This document shows positions 17,015 to 26,733 of a stretch of 64,000 bases of DNA, in pieces (position 1 is the stretch's first letter; every line of letters starts with the position of its first letter). Origin of the DNA: Acaudatibacter sp963835495. GTDB lineage: Bacteria; Pseudomonadota; Alphaproteobacteria; Caulobacterales; Caulobacteraceae. Location: NCBI GenBank assembly GCA_963835495.1, contig CAWIFQ010000005.1, forward strand, positions 558,001 to 622,000. Reading direction: 5' to 3'. Below the pieces are notes generated by a model. It was not told the origin of the DNA and searched no databases. It saw nothing but the letters and a program-made list of their open reading frames with translations. A program made the translations under genes and the position numbers.

Positions 17015-17116
17015 GCATACGGGCCGGTCGACAGCTCCCAGACCTGGGACTATGAGCCAGTCCGGCCGTCCGGCGCGGCGGCCAATTCAGACATTTTCGA
17101 GCGGGAGGATTTCAGC

Positions 17117-18057
17117 ATGGACTATCGCAGATTGGGCGACAGCGGCCTGAAGGTCAGCGAGATCGGCCTCGGCTGCAACAACTTCGGCATGCGCATCGAC
17201 CAGGCGGCCACCAACGCGGTGATCGCCGCGGCGATCGAGCACGGCGTCACCTTCCTCGACACCGCCGACGTCTATGGCGGGCAGGGCAAGTCCGAGGAGA
17301 TGATGGGCGTACGCGCTGAAGGGCAAGCGCCACCAGGTGGTGCTGGCGACCAAGTTCGCCATGCCGATGGGCAAGAGCCCCGACATGAAGGGCGGCTCGC
17401 GGCGCTATGTGCTGAGCGCGGTCGAGGCCAGCCTGAAGCGGCTGCAGACCGACTACATCGACCTCTACCAGATGCACGCGCCCGATCCCGACACCCCGAT
17501 CGAGGAGACGCCTGAGCGCGCTCGACGACCTCGTGACCCAGGGCAAGGTTCGCTACATCGGCAACTCCAACTTCACCGGCTGGATGATCGCGGACGCGGA
17601 TTGGACGGCCAGGAGCGCGCACAAGAACCGCTTCGTCTCGGCGCAGAACAACTACAGCCTGCTGGAGCGCAAGGTGGAGCACGAGGTGAACCCGGCCTGC
17701 GCCCGCTTCGGCCTCGGCATGCTGCCCTACTTCCCGCTGGCGTCCGGCCTGCTCACCGGCAAGTACGCGCGCGGCGAGGCCCCGGCGGAAGGCACCCGCC
17801 TGGCCGCCTGGGGCCCGCGCGGCGCGGCGGCGCTGAACGACAAGAACTTCGACCGGCTGGAGGCGTTGTCGGGCTGGGCCCAGGAGCGCGGCCACGACAT
17901 GCTCGAACTCGCCTTCGCCTGGCTGCTCGGCCACCCGGTGGTCTCCTCGGTGATCGCCGGCGCGACCAAGCCCGAACAGGTCGCCGCCAACGCCGCCACC
18001 GCCGCCTGGCGCCTGACCCCGGAAGAGGTCGAGGAAGTGACCAAGCTGGCGGCGTAA
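17117..18057 (+). CDS. Aldo/keto reductase, two frameshifts as read
   Basis: The protein begins MDYRRLGDSGLKVSEIGLG and carries TFLDTADVYGGQGKSEEMMG (with catalytic Asp and Tyr), VVLATKFAMP, DYIDLYQMHAPDP, VRYIGNSNF and HPVVSSVIAGATKPEQVAAN. This is the NADPH-dependent AKR family (YghZ/AKR11-like) that reduces aldehydes. One extra C near 17308 (GGGTAC read as GGCGTAC) and one near 17511 (ACGCTG read as ACGCCTG) break the frame. Without them the gene encodes 312 residues, a normal length. AGGAT precedes the ATG at 17117. Confidence 0.82.
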
Positions 18058-18059
18058 GT

Positions 18060-18180
18060 CCCCCTCCCCCTTGAGGGGAGGGGCTAGGGGTGGGGGTCTA
18101 TCGATGAAGCGCGTGGTTGGGGGGATGGTGTTGGTTTCGAGAGCCCCCCACCCCCGACCCCTCCCCTCGTGGGGGAGGGG
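18060..18180. repeat. Intergenic repeat family C, divergent copy 2
   Basis: CCCCCTCCCCCTTGAGGGGAGGGG at the left and CCCCTCCCCTCGTGGGGGAGGGG at the right flank a less repetitive 70-bp centre, with inverted GTGGGGGTC and GCCCCCCACCCCC arms. It separates two tandem genes. It belongs to the same C/G-run style as the copies at 15841 and 43848 but shares only parts of them. Confidence 0.6.
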
Positions 18181-18186
18181 AGTCTG

Positions 18187-21100
18187 ATGCATCGCCTGCT
18201 CCCCCACAGCCAGCAGCTCGCCCGGGCTAGGCGTCGTCGCGGCGAAGTCGCGGTCTGGCGCGTCCGCACTCGGACCCCGATCGGCGGCTGGAGCTTCGAC
18301 GACGCGCCGATCGCGCGCGGTGACGCCTGGCCCGATCCCGAAGGCGTCGCACACCTTCCGCGCCCCGCGGTTCGAGGTTCCCGCGGACTGGCCGCTGGCG
18401 GATGCCCGGCTGGCGCTCGACGTCGGCGGCGAGGCGCTGCTGACGATCACCTCCGACGACGGGACGCGCCTGCCGCTCGGCGTCGAGTCCCAACCACTTC
18501 GAGTTCCCGCTCGACCACCGCGCGGCGGCGCTGGAGATCGAGGCGGTGGCGCGCGGGCCGTTCTGGGTCCCGACGCCGGACCCGCGCCTGCGCCGCGCCG
18601 AGCTGATCTGGCTCGAGCCGGCGATCGACGACCTGGTCCGCCGGCTCACGCTGGCGATCGACCTCGCCGCCGAGATCGAGGGCCACGAGGCGTGCGAGCC
18701 GCTGCTGGCGCTGGTCGAGGGCGCGATGGCGCGGCTGCGCCTGCCGACCGCGACCGAGGCCGTGGTCGGCCGCGAGAGCCGCCACACCCAGTCCTACGAG
18801 CGCGCCCGCGCCGGCAACCCGTTCCCGGCCCTGCCGCTGCCGGACGACGCCCGCGCCTCCGCCCTTGAGGCCGACGCCTGGCTCACCGCCGAGCTCAAGC
18901 AGCTGCAACAGCGCTTCCCGCCGCAGGGCGCGGTCGCGCTGACGTCGGCCACGCCCACATCGACACCGCCTGGCTGTGGCCGATCGAGGAGACCCGCCGC
19001 AAGGTGCGGCGCACCTTCGCCACCGCCGCCGACCTGCTGACGCCGCCACCCGCGAATTCCGCTTCGCGCAGTCGTTCGCCGAGTACTACCGCGAGCTGGA
19101 GGACGAGGACCCGGCGCTGCTCGCCGAGATCAAGACGCTGGTCGCGGACGGGCGCTGGGAGCCGGTCGGCGGGCTCTGGGTCGAGCCGGACATCAACATG
19201 CCGTGCGGCGAGGGCCTGGTGCGCCAGGCGCTCTACGGCCAGCGCGCCTTCGAGCGCCTGTTCGGCGCCCGCCACACGCAACGCCTGGCTGCCCGACACC
19301 TTCGGCTTCTCGCCCGCACTGCCGCAGATCCTGGCCGGCGCGGGCATCGACCAGCCTGTTCACGGTCAAGATCGGCTGGTCGGAGACCAACACGCTTCCC
19401 GCACAGCCGCTTCTGGTGGGAGGGGATCGACGGCTCCAAGCTGCTGGTGCAGCACATGATCCAGCCGGAGGACAACTACAACGGCATGGTCGACGCCCGC
19501 CTCGCTGCTGCGGGTCTGGCGCAACAACGTCGACAAGGCGGTGGCCAGCGAGGTGCTGCTGCCGATCGGCTTCGGCGACGGCGGCGGCGGCCCGACGGCG
19601 GAGATGATCGCCGCCCAGGCCGCGCTGGCCGACTTCCCGCTGCTGCCCCGAACCCGCTTCGCGCCGCGTGCGGGACTACTTCGATGGCGCAGAGGCCGAG
19701 GCCGCCAAGGGCGACGTCGCGACCTGGGTCGGCGAGCTCTATCTGGAATATCACCGCGGCGTGCTGACCAGCCAGGGCCGCACCAAGCGGCTGCACCGCC
19801 AGGCCGAGCGCGACCTGGTCGCGGCCGAGGTGCTGGCCAGCGCCGTCGCACCTGCTCGGCGGCGCCGCCGCCGGCGTCGCTGGAGCCGCTCTGGCGCACC
19901 GTGATGATCAACCAGTTCCACGACATCCTGCCCGGCAGCAGCATCGCCGAGGTCTACGCCCGCACCGAGCCGGAGCTGGCCGGCGTCGTCGCCGAGGCCG
20001 GCAAGGTCGCGGACGCGGCGATGGATGCGCTGGCGGCGAGGCTGGGCGGCGTCGGCGAGCCGGCGCTGCTGGTGGTCAATCCGGACGCCGCGCCCCGCCC
20101 GCTGCGGCTGACCTCCGACCAGCCGATCCTGGGCGGGCAGGCGGCCGAGGACGGCTATGTGCTGGCCGCCGCCGAAACCATCGCGCCGCTCTCGGCCGCA
20201 ATCGTGCGCCCCACGCCCGCGCCGGCGGTGCAGGTGACGGGCCACGCGCTGGAGAACCAGTTCCTGCGCCTCGAGCTGGCCGACGACGGGACCATCGCCA
20301 GCCTCTACGACAAGCGCGCCGGCCGCGAGACGATGGCCGGCCGCGGCAACCAGATCTGGGCCTGGCGCGACCAGTCCCGCGGGTCTACGACGCCTGGGAC
20401 GCTGGAGGGTGACTATCGCCGCGCCGGCGAGGAGGTGCTGGCCTCCAGCATCGAGATCGTCGAGGCCGGCGGCCAGCGCGGGGCGCTGAAGATCGTCCGC
20501 CGCTTCGGCGCCAGCACCATCGTGCAGTCGGTGCGGCTGTGGGCCAATTCGGCGCGGGTCGACTTCGCCACCAGGCTCGACTGGCATGACCGCCGGATCT
20601 TCCTGAAGGCGCGCTTCCCGCTGGCGATCCGCGCCGATCACGCCACGTTCGAATGCGCCTTCGGCGTCCAGCGCCGGCCGACCCACCGCAACACCAGCTG
20701 GGACGCGACCAAGTTCGAGGTGGCCGCCCATCGCTTCGCCGACCTCTCCGAGCCCGGCTACGGCGTCGCCCTGCTCAACAACGGCCGCTACGGCCACGAG
20801 GCGCTGGGCAACGAGCTCAGCCTCAGCCTGCTGCGCTCTCCCGTCGCCGCCCGACCGCCTGGCCGACGAGGGCGCGCACGATCTTCACCTACGCGCTGCT
20901 GCCTCACCCCGGCGGCCTGGTGGGACGCCGACGTGCTGGCCGAGGCCGAGGACCTGAACCGCCCGCTGTTCCATCGCGCGGCGGCCGGCGCGCGGTCATC
21001 GACGCCGATCGTCGGCTTGGCCGGCGCCAAGGTCGGCCTCGGCGCCCTGAAGCCGGCCGAGGACGGCGAGGGCCTGATCCTGCGCCTCTACGAACCGGCC

Positions 21101-21245
21101 GGCGCCCGCGGCCCGGTCGAGATCGCGCCGCCGGCTGGATGGCGCGTCGCCGGGGAGGTCGAACCTGCTGGAGGACGCGATCGACCCGCCGTCGCCGCTG
21201 CTCCGCCCGTTCGAGATCCGCAGCTGGCGTTTGGCAAAGGACTAG
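18187..21245 (+). pseudogene. Alpha-mannosidase, glycoside hydrolase family 38, with a dozen or more frameshifts as read
   Basis: All hallmark segments of a GH38 alpha-mannosidase are present in order but spread over all three frames. They are GHAHIDTAWLWPIEETRRK (18947), FRFAQSFAEYYRELE, WEPVGGLWVEPDINMPCGE, AWLPDTFGFSPALPQIL with the nucleophile Asp, SRFWWEGIDGSKLLVQHM, INQFHDILPGSSIAEVY (near 19910) and the long C-terminal beta domain. The end is SWRLAKD at 21245. I count at least twelve frame changes, several explained by one extra C, for example near 18490, 19365, 19405 and 19507. No in-frame stop or lost catalytic residue suggests decay. The enzyme would hydrolyse terminal alpha-mannosides, needing zinc. 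The start at 18187 is uncertain. Confidence 0.72.
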
Positions 21246-21257
21246 CAAGCACGTCCC

Positions 21258-21373
21258 GTCACCCCGGACGGCCGCAGGCCGATCCGGGGCCGGACCCGCC
21301 GGCTCATAGACGAACTCAAGCTAGGTGACGGCCCGTCCGGCCCGGCTCTCCGCTGCGCTGCGGCCGGGGTGAC
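21258..21373. repeat. Intergenic palindromic repeat family A, copy 3
   Basis: A 116-bp element from GTCACCCCGGACGG to CCGGGGTGAC between the mannosidase and the rsgA leader. Its right half (GCCCGTCCGGCCC followed by GGCTCTCCGCTGCGCTGCGG) is nearly identical to that of copy 4 at 40558-40682. Confidence 0.8.
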
Positions 21374-21456
21374 GGCGAGCGTGCGACCGAGTTGACCCCA
21401 CACCGCTCTGCGCCTAGCCTCAGCTCAACCCAAGAGACGGAAAGGAGGGTTACGTC

Positions 21457-21495
21457 ATGACTGTCGTCGATCACGCCGCCCTCCGTGGCGCCTAA
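21457..21495 (+). CDS. Putative 12-codon leader peptide upstream of rsgA
   Basis: A perfect ribosome site, AAAGGAGGG at 21441-21449, stands seven bases before ATG. The ORF reads MTVVDHAALRGA and ends with TAA at 21493-21495. The last two sense codons and the stop lie inside the left arm of a hairpin that continues toward rsgA. No homology can be judged for 12 residues. The strength of the ribosome site, in a genome where most genes have weak ones, is the main support. It probably acts in cis by letting ribosomes open or block the hairpin. Confidence 0.5.
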   Translation: MTVVDHAALRGA

Positions 21496-21531
21496 GAGGC
21501 TGCGCGTCTAACCGACCCGACCTCAGGCGCC
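21487..21531 (+). promoter_or_regulatory. Leader hairpin before rsgA
   Basis: GGCGCCT at 21487-21493 pairs with AGGCGCC at 21525-21531, and AGG near 21496-21498 can pair with CCT at 21521-21523. The loop is pyrimidine-rich. The stem overlaps the end of the 12-codon leader ORF, and the rsgA start follows 26 bases later. No T-run follows, so translational rather than transcriptional control is more likely. This is inferred. Confidence 0.45.
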
Positions 21532-21557
21532 GACTTCAACGCCTCGAGGACACTCCC

Positions 21558-22640
21558 TTGATCCAATCCTATGGCTGGAGCGACGCGCTCCGGCACGACT
21601 TCGCGCCGTTCGCGGCGCGCGACCTGATCCCCGGCCGCATCCTGGTCCAGCAACGCGGCCAGTACGGCCTGGTCACCGACCTGGGCGAACTCACCGGCCA
21701 GATCTCCGGCCAGCTTGCCCATGACGCCGACAGCGGCGGCTATCCCGCGGTCGGCGACTGGGTCGCCGTGGCCGCGCGGCCGGAAGAACACGCGGCGACC
21801 ATCCACGCGGTGCTGCCGCGCCGCACCGCCTTCGTGCGCCGCGCCGCCGACACCGCCACCGTCGCGCAGGTGGTGGCGGCCAACGTCGACGTCGCCCTAC
21901 TGGTCGCCTCGATGAACGCCGACCTCAACCAGCGCCGGCTGGAACGCTATCTCGCCACCGCCTGGCAGAGCGGCGCGAAGCCGGTGGTGGTGCTGACCAA
22001 GGCGGACCTGGCCGGGGATCCGGAGGGCGACATCGCCGACGCCGAGAGCGTCGCCTTCGGCGCGCCGGTGCTGGCGGTCTCGGCCGTCACTGGCGCGGGC
22101 ATGGAGGCGCTGGCGGCGCTGCTGAAGCCGGGCGAGACGGCCGTGCTGGTCGGCTCCTCCGGCGTCGGCAAGTCCAGTCTGGTCAACGCCCTAGCCGGCG
22201 AGACGCTGATGGCCACCGCCGCGATCCGCGAGGACGACGCCCACGGCCGTCACACCACCACCCACCGCGAGCTGATCCGCCTGCCCACCGGCGCGATGGT
22301 TCCCGGCGCGCTGATCCTGGATACGCCCGGCATGCGCGAGCTCGGCCTGATGGACGCGGACGAGGGCCTCTCCGCCACCTTCGAGGACATCGAGGACCTC
22401 GCCGAGGCCTGCCGCTTCAGCGACTGCCACCATGGCAACGAGCCCGGCTGCGCGGTGCGCTCGGCGCTGGAGAGCGGGGAGCTCGATCCTGGCCGCTGGA
22501 AGAGCTTCCTCAAGCTGCAGAAGGAGCTGGCGTTCCAGGCCCGCAAGGAAGACCCGCACCTGCGCGAGGCGCACAATCGCCGCTGGGTCGCCGTCGCCAG
22601 GGCCAACCGGGCGCGGACCAAGGCGCGTGGCAAGCCCTGA
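21558..22640 (+). CDS. rsgA: Small ribosomal subunit biogenesis GTPase RsgA
   Basis: RsgA is a circularly permuted GTPase that checks late 30S maturation. The 360 residues contain an OB-fold N-terminus, VVVLTKADLAG (G4) before LVGSSGVGKSSLVNALAG (G1, near residue 199), LDTPGMRELGL (G3), and the zinc-binding SDCHHGNEPGCAV. The gene starts at a TTG with a GAGG site upstream. It is preceded by the leader ORF and hairpin described separately. The stop overlaps the next start as TGATG. Confidence 0.94.
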   Translation: MIQSYGWSDALRHDFAPFAARDLIPGRILVQQRGQYGLVTDLGELTGQISGQLAHDADSGGYPAVGDWVAVAARPEEHAATIHAVLPRRTAFVRRAADTATVAQVVAANVDVALLVASMNADLNQRRLERYLATAWQSGAKPVVVLTKADLAGDPEGDIADAESVAFGAPVLAVSAVTGAGMEALAALLKPGETAVLVGSSGVGKSSLVNALAGETLMATAAIREDDAHGRHTTTHRELIRLPTGAMVPGALILDTPGMRELGLMDADEGLSATFEDIEDLAEACRFSDCHHGNEPGCAVRSALESGELDPGRWKSFLKLQKELAFQARKEDPHLREAHNRRWVAVARANRARTKARGKP

Positions 22641-23143
22641 TGGCGCTGGAGTTCGTCCCCGCCACCGACGCCCACTTCGCCTGGATGCTCGGCGAGGCCG
22701 CGCCGCCCGACGATCTGCGCCTGCCGCCGGGCCATGTCGACGAACCCTGGGTGCTGAAGTGGCTGCGCCGCACCCTGCCGGAGCTCGGCGCAACCGGCAG
22801 CTGGCTGATGGTCGTCGACGGCGAAGTGGTCGGAATGTGCAGCTACAAGAACCCGCCCAACGCCCCGGGCGAGGTCGAGATCGGCTACGGCGTAGTGCTT
22901 GAGCGGCGACGACTCGGCTATGCGACGCGCGCGGTGACCCTGCTCGTCGAAGCGGCGCGGCGGGACGAACGCGTCCGCGCCGTCACCGCCGAAACCGCGC
23001 TCGGCAACCTCCCGTCCCAGCGCGTGCTGGAAGCCAATGGCTTCGTCCGGACCGGCCGCGGGATGGACGATGACGAAGGCGAGACCATCGTCTGGCGGCT
23101 GGACGGGGCCCGCGGCGGCCTCGCCGGAACAGTCAGCGCCTGA
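22640..23143 (+). CDS. GNAT family N-acetyltransferase
   Basis: The 167-residue product has the RimJ/RimL-like GNAT layout: VVDGEVVGMCSYKN, VEIGYGVVLERRRLGYATRAVTLLVEAA (motif A with the acetyl-CoA loop) and ETALGNLPSQRVLEANGFVRTGRG. The substrate is unknown. Its ATG overlaps the rsgA stop by one base, so it is translated with it. Its 3' end overlaps the convergent uppP gene by 11 bp. Confidence 0.87.
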   Translation: MALEFVPATDAHFAWMLGEAAPPDDLRLPPGHVDEPWVLKWLRRTLPELGATGSWLMVVDGEVVGMCSYKNPPNAPGEVEIGYGVVLERRRLGYATRAVTLLVEAARRDERVRAVTAETALGNLPSQRVLEANGFVRTGRGMDDDEGETIVWRLDGARGGLAGTVSA

Positions 23144-23945
23144 GGAGCCACACGAGCGCGACCACGCCGACGCCAAGCCGATACCAGGCGAATGGCGCGA
23201 AGCTGTGGCGCGAGATGAAATGGACGAAGGTGCGGACGACGACAATCGCGACGACGAAGCTGACGACGAAGCCGACAGCGACGGTTCCGATGCCAACGCC
23301 GCTTGCGCCAGCGATGAGGTCGTGGCGGTGCTTGACGAACTCGAGGGTGGTGGCTCCCAGCATCGTCGGCACGGCGAGGAAGAAGCTGAATTCGGCCGCC
23401 GTCCGCCGCTCTACGCCCAGGGTCATGGCGCCCATGATGGTCGCCGCGGAGCGGCTGACGCCGGGGATCATCGACAGGCACTGCGCCAAGCCGATGCCAA
23501 GCGCCCTGGCGGCAGGAATCTCGGCGACGCCGACGATGTCCGCCGACTTCACCAGGCGCTCGACGACCAGAATGGCGATCCCGCCAAGGATCATCGTCAC
23601 CGGCACCACCAACGGATCGCCGAGCAGGCCTTCGATCTGTTTGATGAGGAGAAAGCCGATCACCGCCGCAGGGAGGAACGCGATCAGCACGTTGCGGACG
23701 AACCGCCAGGACACCGCCTGGCGCTTGATCAGGCCGACCAGCACCGTCCAGAACGTGCGCCAGTAGAGGACCACGATCGCCAGGATCGCGCCCAGTTGGA
23801 TGATGACGTTGAACGCCGCCCAGCGCGCGGGATCGACACCGAGCAACGCCGTGGCAAGCATCAGGTGCCCGGTCGAGGAGACCGGAATGAACTCTGTGAC
23901 CCCTTCGACGATCCCAAGAATGATCGCGACGACGATAACTGGCAC
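23133..23945 (-). CDS. uppP: Undecaprenyl-diphosphatase (BacA/UppP)
   Basis: This integral membrane phosphatase recycles undecaprenyl diphosphate for cell-wall synthesis and gives bacitracin resistance. The 270 residues show the two signature regions, EGVTEFIPVSSTGHL at residues 14-28 and PGVSRSAATIMGAM near the middle, plus about eight helices. The start is a GTG at 23945. It is monocistronic, with about 145 bp of untranslated DNA before it in which I see nothing definite. Confidence 0.95.
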   Translation of the reverse strand: MPVIVVAIILGIVEGVTEFIPVSSTGHLMLATALLGVDPARWAAFNVIIQLGAILAIVVLYWRTFWTVLVGLIKRQAVSWRFVRNVLIAFLPAAVIGFLLIKQIEGLLGDPLVVPVTMILGGIAILVVERLVKSADIVGVAEIPAARALGIGLAQCLSMIPGVSRSAATIMGAMTLGVERRTAAEFSFFLAVPTMLGATTLEFVKHRHDLIAGASGVGIGTVAVGFVVSFVVAIVVVRTFVHFISRHSFAPFAWYRLGVGVVALVWLLRR

Positions 23946-24089
23946 GCGCTAGGCCCCCTGCTCCACGGCGCTGACGGCGGAGCGCCCGCTTGATGACGTA
24001 CTCGCCGAATCTGTCGCGATCGGGCGACTTTAGTCCCGCCAGCATTGCGACAGCAAATTGCTGGGCGAAGCTCCGTACGCGACCGCGCG

Positions 24090-24914
24090 CTACCGCCCCT
24101 CGAACTTCGGCGCGCGCTTCTCCCGGAACGCCGCGCCGCCCTCGCGGACGTCGGCGCTGGGGTTGGTGATCATCACCGCGAGCTGGGCGTCGCCAAGCGA
24201 AGACTCGAAGCTGCCCTCGAGCGCGCGGGTCATCATGGTCTTGACCATCCGCACCGCCAGCGGCGCCTGCGCGGCCAGCGCCTCGGCGAATTCCAGCGTG
24301 CGCGCCTCCAGGTCGCCCTCGACCAGTTCGGTCAGCAGGCCCAGCCGATGGGCCTCCGCCGCCGGATAGATCTCGTGCAGCAGCGTCATCTTCAGCGCGC
24401 GGTCGTAGCCCATGACGTGCGGAAACAGCCAGGCGCCGCCCTCGTCCGGCAGCAAGCCGAAGCGGCCCGACGTGTCGCCGAGTTTCGCGTCCGGGCCGGC
24501 GAAGCGGAAGTCGCAGGCCAACGCCAGGGCCAGACCCCCGGCCACCGCATAGCCCCGGATCATCGCCACCGACGGCTTGTCGATCTTCTTCAGCAGCGCC
24601 AGCACCGCCTGCATCCCGTCGCGCATCTCGCGGCCGTGTCCCATCGGCTGGTCGTGCACCTTGCGCCGCTGTTCCGGGTCCGAGCCAGAGACGTCGCCGC
24701 CAGTGCAGAAGGCGCGCCCGCCCGCGCCGGTGACGATCAGCGCACGCAGGCCATCGTCGTCGCGATAGGCCGCGATCGCCGCCTGCAGCTCCTGGGTCAT
24801 GGCCCAGGAGTAGGCGTTCATCTGCCGCTCGCGATTGAGCGTGATCCGCGCCACCGCCGGGCGCGGGATATCGCAGAGGATGGTCTCGCCGGACTTGGTC
24901 TCGAACACGCGCAC
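24090..24914 (-). CDS. Enoyl-CoA hydratase/isomerase family protein
   Basis: The 274 residues form a crotonase fold: ALIVTGAGGRAFCTGGDVSG (first oxyanion loop), KPSVAMIRGYAVAGGLALALACDFRFAG (second oxyanion loop and acyl-CoA site) and GRFGLLPDEGGAWLFP in the region of the catalytic acids. Reactions in this family include hydration or isomerisation of enoyl-CoA in fatty-acid or aromatic breakdown; which one applies is not readable. The start is GTG at 24914, six bases after the stop of the secreted-protein gene upstream, so the two share a transcript. Confidence 0.88.
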   Translation of the reverse strand: MRVFETKSGETILCDIPRPAVARITLNRERQMNAYSWAMTQELQAAIAAYRDDDGLRALIVTGAGGRAFCTGGDVSGSDPEQRRKVHDQPMGHGREMRDGMQAVLALLKKIDKPSVAMIRGYAVAGGLALALACDFRFAGPDAKLGDTSGRFGLLPDEGGAWLFPHVMGYDRALKMTLLHEIYPAAEAHRLGLLTELVEGDLEARTLEFAEALAAQAPLAVRMVKTMMTRALEGSFESSLGDAQLAVMITNPSADVREGGAAFREKRAPKFEGR

Positions 24915-24920
24915 CTCCCG

Positions 24921-25337
24921 TTATCGGCCGCCCTGCAGCTGGCGGCGCGCCTCATCGTTCATCCGCTCGAACGCCCGTACAAGGTCGTCGCACGCGGTCT
25001 TCGGGGCCGCGCATAGCACGTCCATCTGTACGTTCACCGCGCCCTTGGGGCCCGGCGTCATCTGCCGTCTGACCACCGCGGGATAGGCCGGGTCGTGCTC
25101 GGGCGGGAACGACCAGACCGCGTTGTCGGCGTCGTCGGTGGCGATGGTCCATCCGTCCTGGCTGGCGAAGGTCACGCCCGGCTTGGCCCGCAGCGCCGCC
25201 AGCGCCGCCTCGGCGGTCGGATAGCCGATGGTCGACTTCGGCGCCTCGGGGATCGGATCGGCCGGCGCGACCGTCGCCGCGGCGAGGCAGAGCGCGACCG
25301 CGACCCCGCCAAGCCTGCGATGGAGCCGCGGCGCCAA
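24921..25337 (-). CDS. Secreted protein of unknown function
   Basis: The 138-residue product starts with a signal peptide (basic RLHRRLGG, then VAVALCLAAATVAPA, cleavage after about residue 26). The mature part has two cysteines in VLCAAPKTACDDLV, likely forming a disulfide in the periplasm. I do not recognise the family. The start is a TTG directly after the metY stop, and the 3' end is six bases from the enoyl-CoA hydratase start, so metY, this gene and the hydratase form one operon. Confidence 0.68.
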   Translation of the reverse strand: MAPRLHRRLGGVAVALCLAAATVAPADPIPEAPKSTIGYPTAEAALAALRAKPGVTFASQDGWTIATDDADNAVWSFPPEHDPAYPAVVRRQMTPGPKGAVNVQMDVLCAAPKTACDDLVRAFERMNDEARRQLQGGR

Positions 25338-25338
25338 C

Positions 25339-26634
25339 TCAGCCCGCCGCCGCCAGCGCCTGGTCCAGGTCGGCCAGGATGTCGTCGATGTGCTCCAGCC
25401 CGACCGATAGGCGCACGTAGCCCTCGGTGACGCCGGTGGCGAACTGCTCCTCGGCGCTCAGCTGCGAGTGCGTGGTGCTGGCCGGGTGGATCGCCAGGCT
25501 GCGGGCGTCGCCGATGTTGGCGACGTGGTAGAACAGCTTCAGCGCGTCGATGAACCGCCGCCCGGCCTCGCGCCCGCCGGCCAGCTCGAAGCCGACCATG
25601 CCGCCCAGCCCGCCCTTCAGATACTTCTCCGCCCGCGCCCGGCTCTCGCCGGTCTGCGCCGACGGATGGATCACCTTCACCACCCCGGCGCGGCCCTTCA
25701 GCCAGTCTGCCACCTTCTGGGTGTTCTCGCAGTGGCGCGGCATGCGCAACGGCAGGGTCTCCAGCCCCTGCAGGAACTGGAAGGCGTTGAACGGACTCAT
25801 CGCCGCGCCGAGGTCGCGCAGTAGGATCACGCGGGCGCGGATCGCATAGGCGATCGGCCCCATCGGCTTGACCGCCTCCACCCAGACCGCGCCGTGGTAG
25901 CTGGGGTCGGGCGTGTTCAGCAGCGGCTGGCGCTGCGGGTGCGCTTCCCAGTCGAAATTGCCGCCGTCGACGATCAGGCCGCCGATCGAGGTGCCGTGGC
26001 CGCCGATGTACTTGGTGGTCGAATAGACCACGATGGCCGCGCCGTGATCCAGCGGGCGGCACAGCAGCGGCGCGGCGGTGTTGTCCATGATCAGCGGGAT
26101 GCCGAGCGGGCGCCCGATGGCGGCCACCTCGGCGATCGGGAACACCGCCAGCTTCGGGTTGGGCAGGGTCTCGGCGTAGTAGGCGCGGGTCTTGTCGTCG
26201 GTGGCGCGGGCGAACGCCTGCGGATCGGCCGGATCGACGAAGCGAACCTCGATGCCCTGGTCCTTCAGCGTGTTGGCGAACAGGTTCCAGGTGCCGCCGT
26301 AGAGGTCGGTCGAGCTGACGACGTTGTCGCCGGCGCGGGCCAGGTTCTGCAGCGACAGGGCCGAGGCCGCCTGGCCGGACGCCAGCGCCAGCCCCGCGGC
26401 GCCGCCCTCGATCGCCGCCATCCGGCTTTCCAGCACGGCGGTCGTGGGGTTGCCGATGCGGGTGTAGATGTTGCCCAGCTGCTGCAGCGCGAACAGCGCC
26501 GAGGCGTGCTCGGTGCTCTCGAACTGGTACGACGTGGTCTGGTAGATCGGCACCGCCACCGCGCCAGTCGCCGGATCGGCGCGCCAGCCGGCGTGCAGGG
26601 CCTGGGTTTCGGGATGAAGGGAGTCAGTACCCAT
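25339..26634 (-). CDS. metY: O-acetylhomoserine sulfhydrylase (MetY type)
   Basis: This PLP enzyme turns O-acetylhomoserine and sulfide into homocysteine for methionine synthesis. The 431 residues contain AVPIYQTTSYQFES, GNIYTRIGNPTTAVLESRMAAIEGG, LYGGTWNLFANTLK and the PLP-lysine region VVYSTTKYIGGHGTSIGGL. The extra length and the NFDW segment separate MetY from the shorter MetB/MetC enzymes. I looked upstream for a SAM-II riboswitch, common in alphaproteobacteria before methionine genes, and saw none. Confidence 0.93.
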   Translation of the reverse strand: MGTDSLHPETQALHAGWRADPATGAVAVPIYQTTSYQFESTEHASALFALQQLGNIYTRIGNPTTAVLESRMAAIEGGAAGLALASGQAASALSLQNLARAGDNVVSSTDLYGGTWNLFANTLKDQGIEVRFVDPADPQAFARATDDKTRAYYAETLPNPKLAVFPIAEVAAIGRPLGIPLIMDNTAAPLLCRPLDHGAAIVVYSTTKYIGGHGTSIGGLIVDGGNFDWEAHPQRQPLLNTPDPSYHGAVWVEAVKPMGPIAYAIRARVILLRDLGAAMSPFNAFQFLQGLETLPLRMPRHCENTQKVADWLKGRAGVVKVIHPSAQTGESRARAEKYLKGGLGGMVGFELAGGREAGRRFIDALKLFYHVANIGDARSLAIHPASTTHSQLSAEEQFATGVTEGYVRLSVGLEHIDDILADLDQALAAAG

Positions 26635-26733
26635 CGGTCCGGTTCCTTGCTGTCCAATTCGCCCGTGACGCTTAAAGCGCGACGGCGCGCAGGGCCAGCG
26701 TAACTGCGTTCCGCCGCTCAGCCGCCGCGCCGC

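Noticed and set aside
16809..17116. A separate gene in the esterase-AKR gap
   Set aside because: Most of the gap is repeat A copy 2; the remainder has no ORF with a ribosome site and probably holds the divergent promoters.
26635..26733. SAM riboswitch upstream of or near metY
   Set aside because: I could not find the pairing pattern or conserved core of SAM-I or SAM-II; the space is short and GC-rich without a clear fold.
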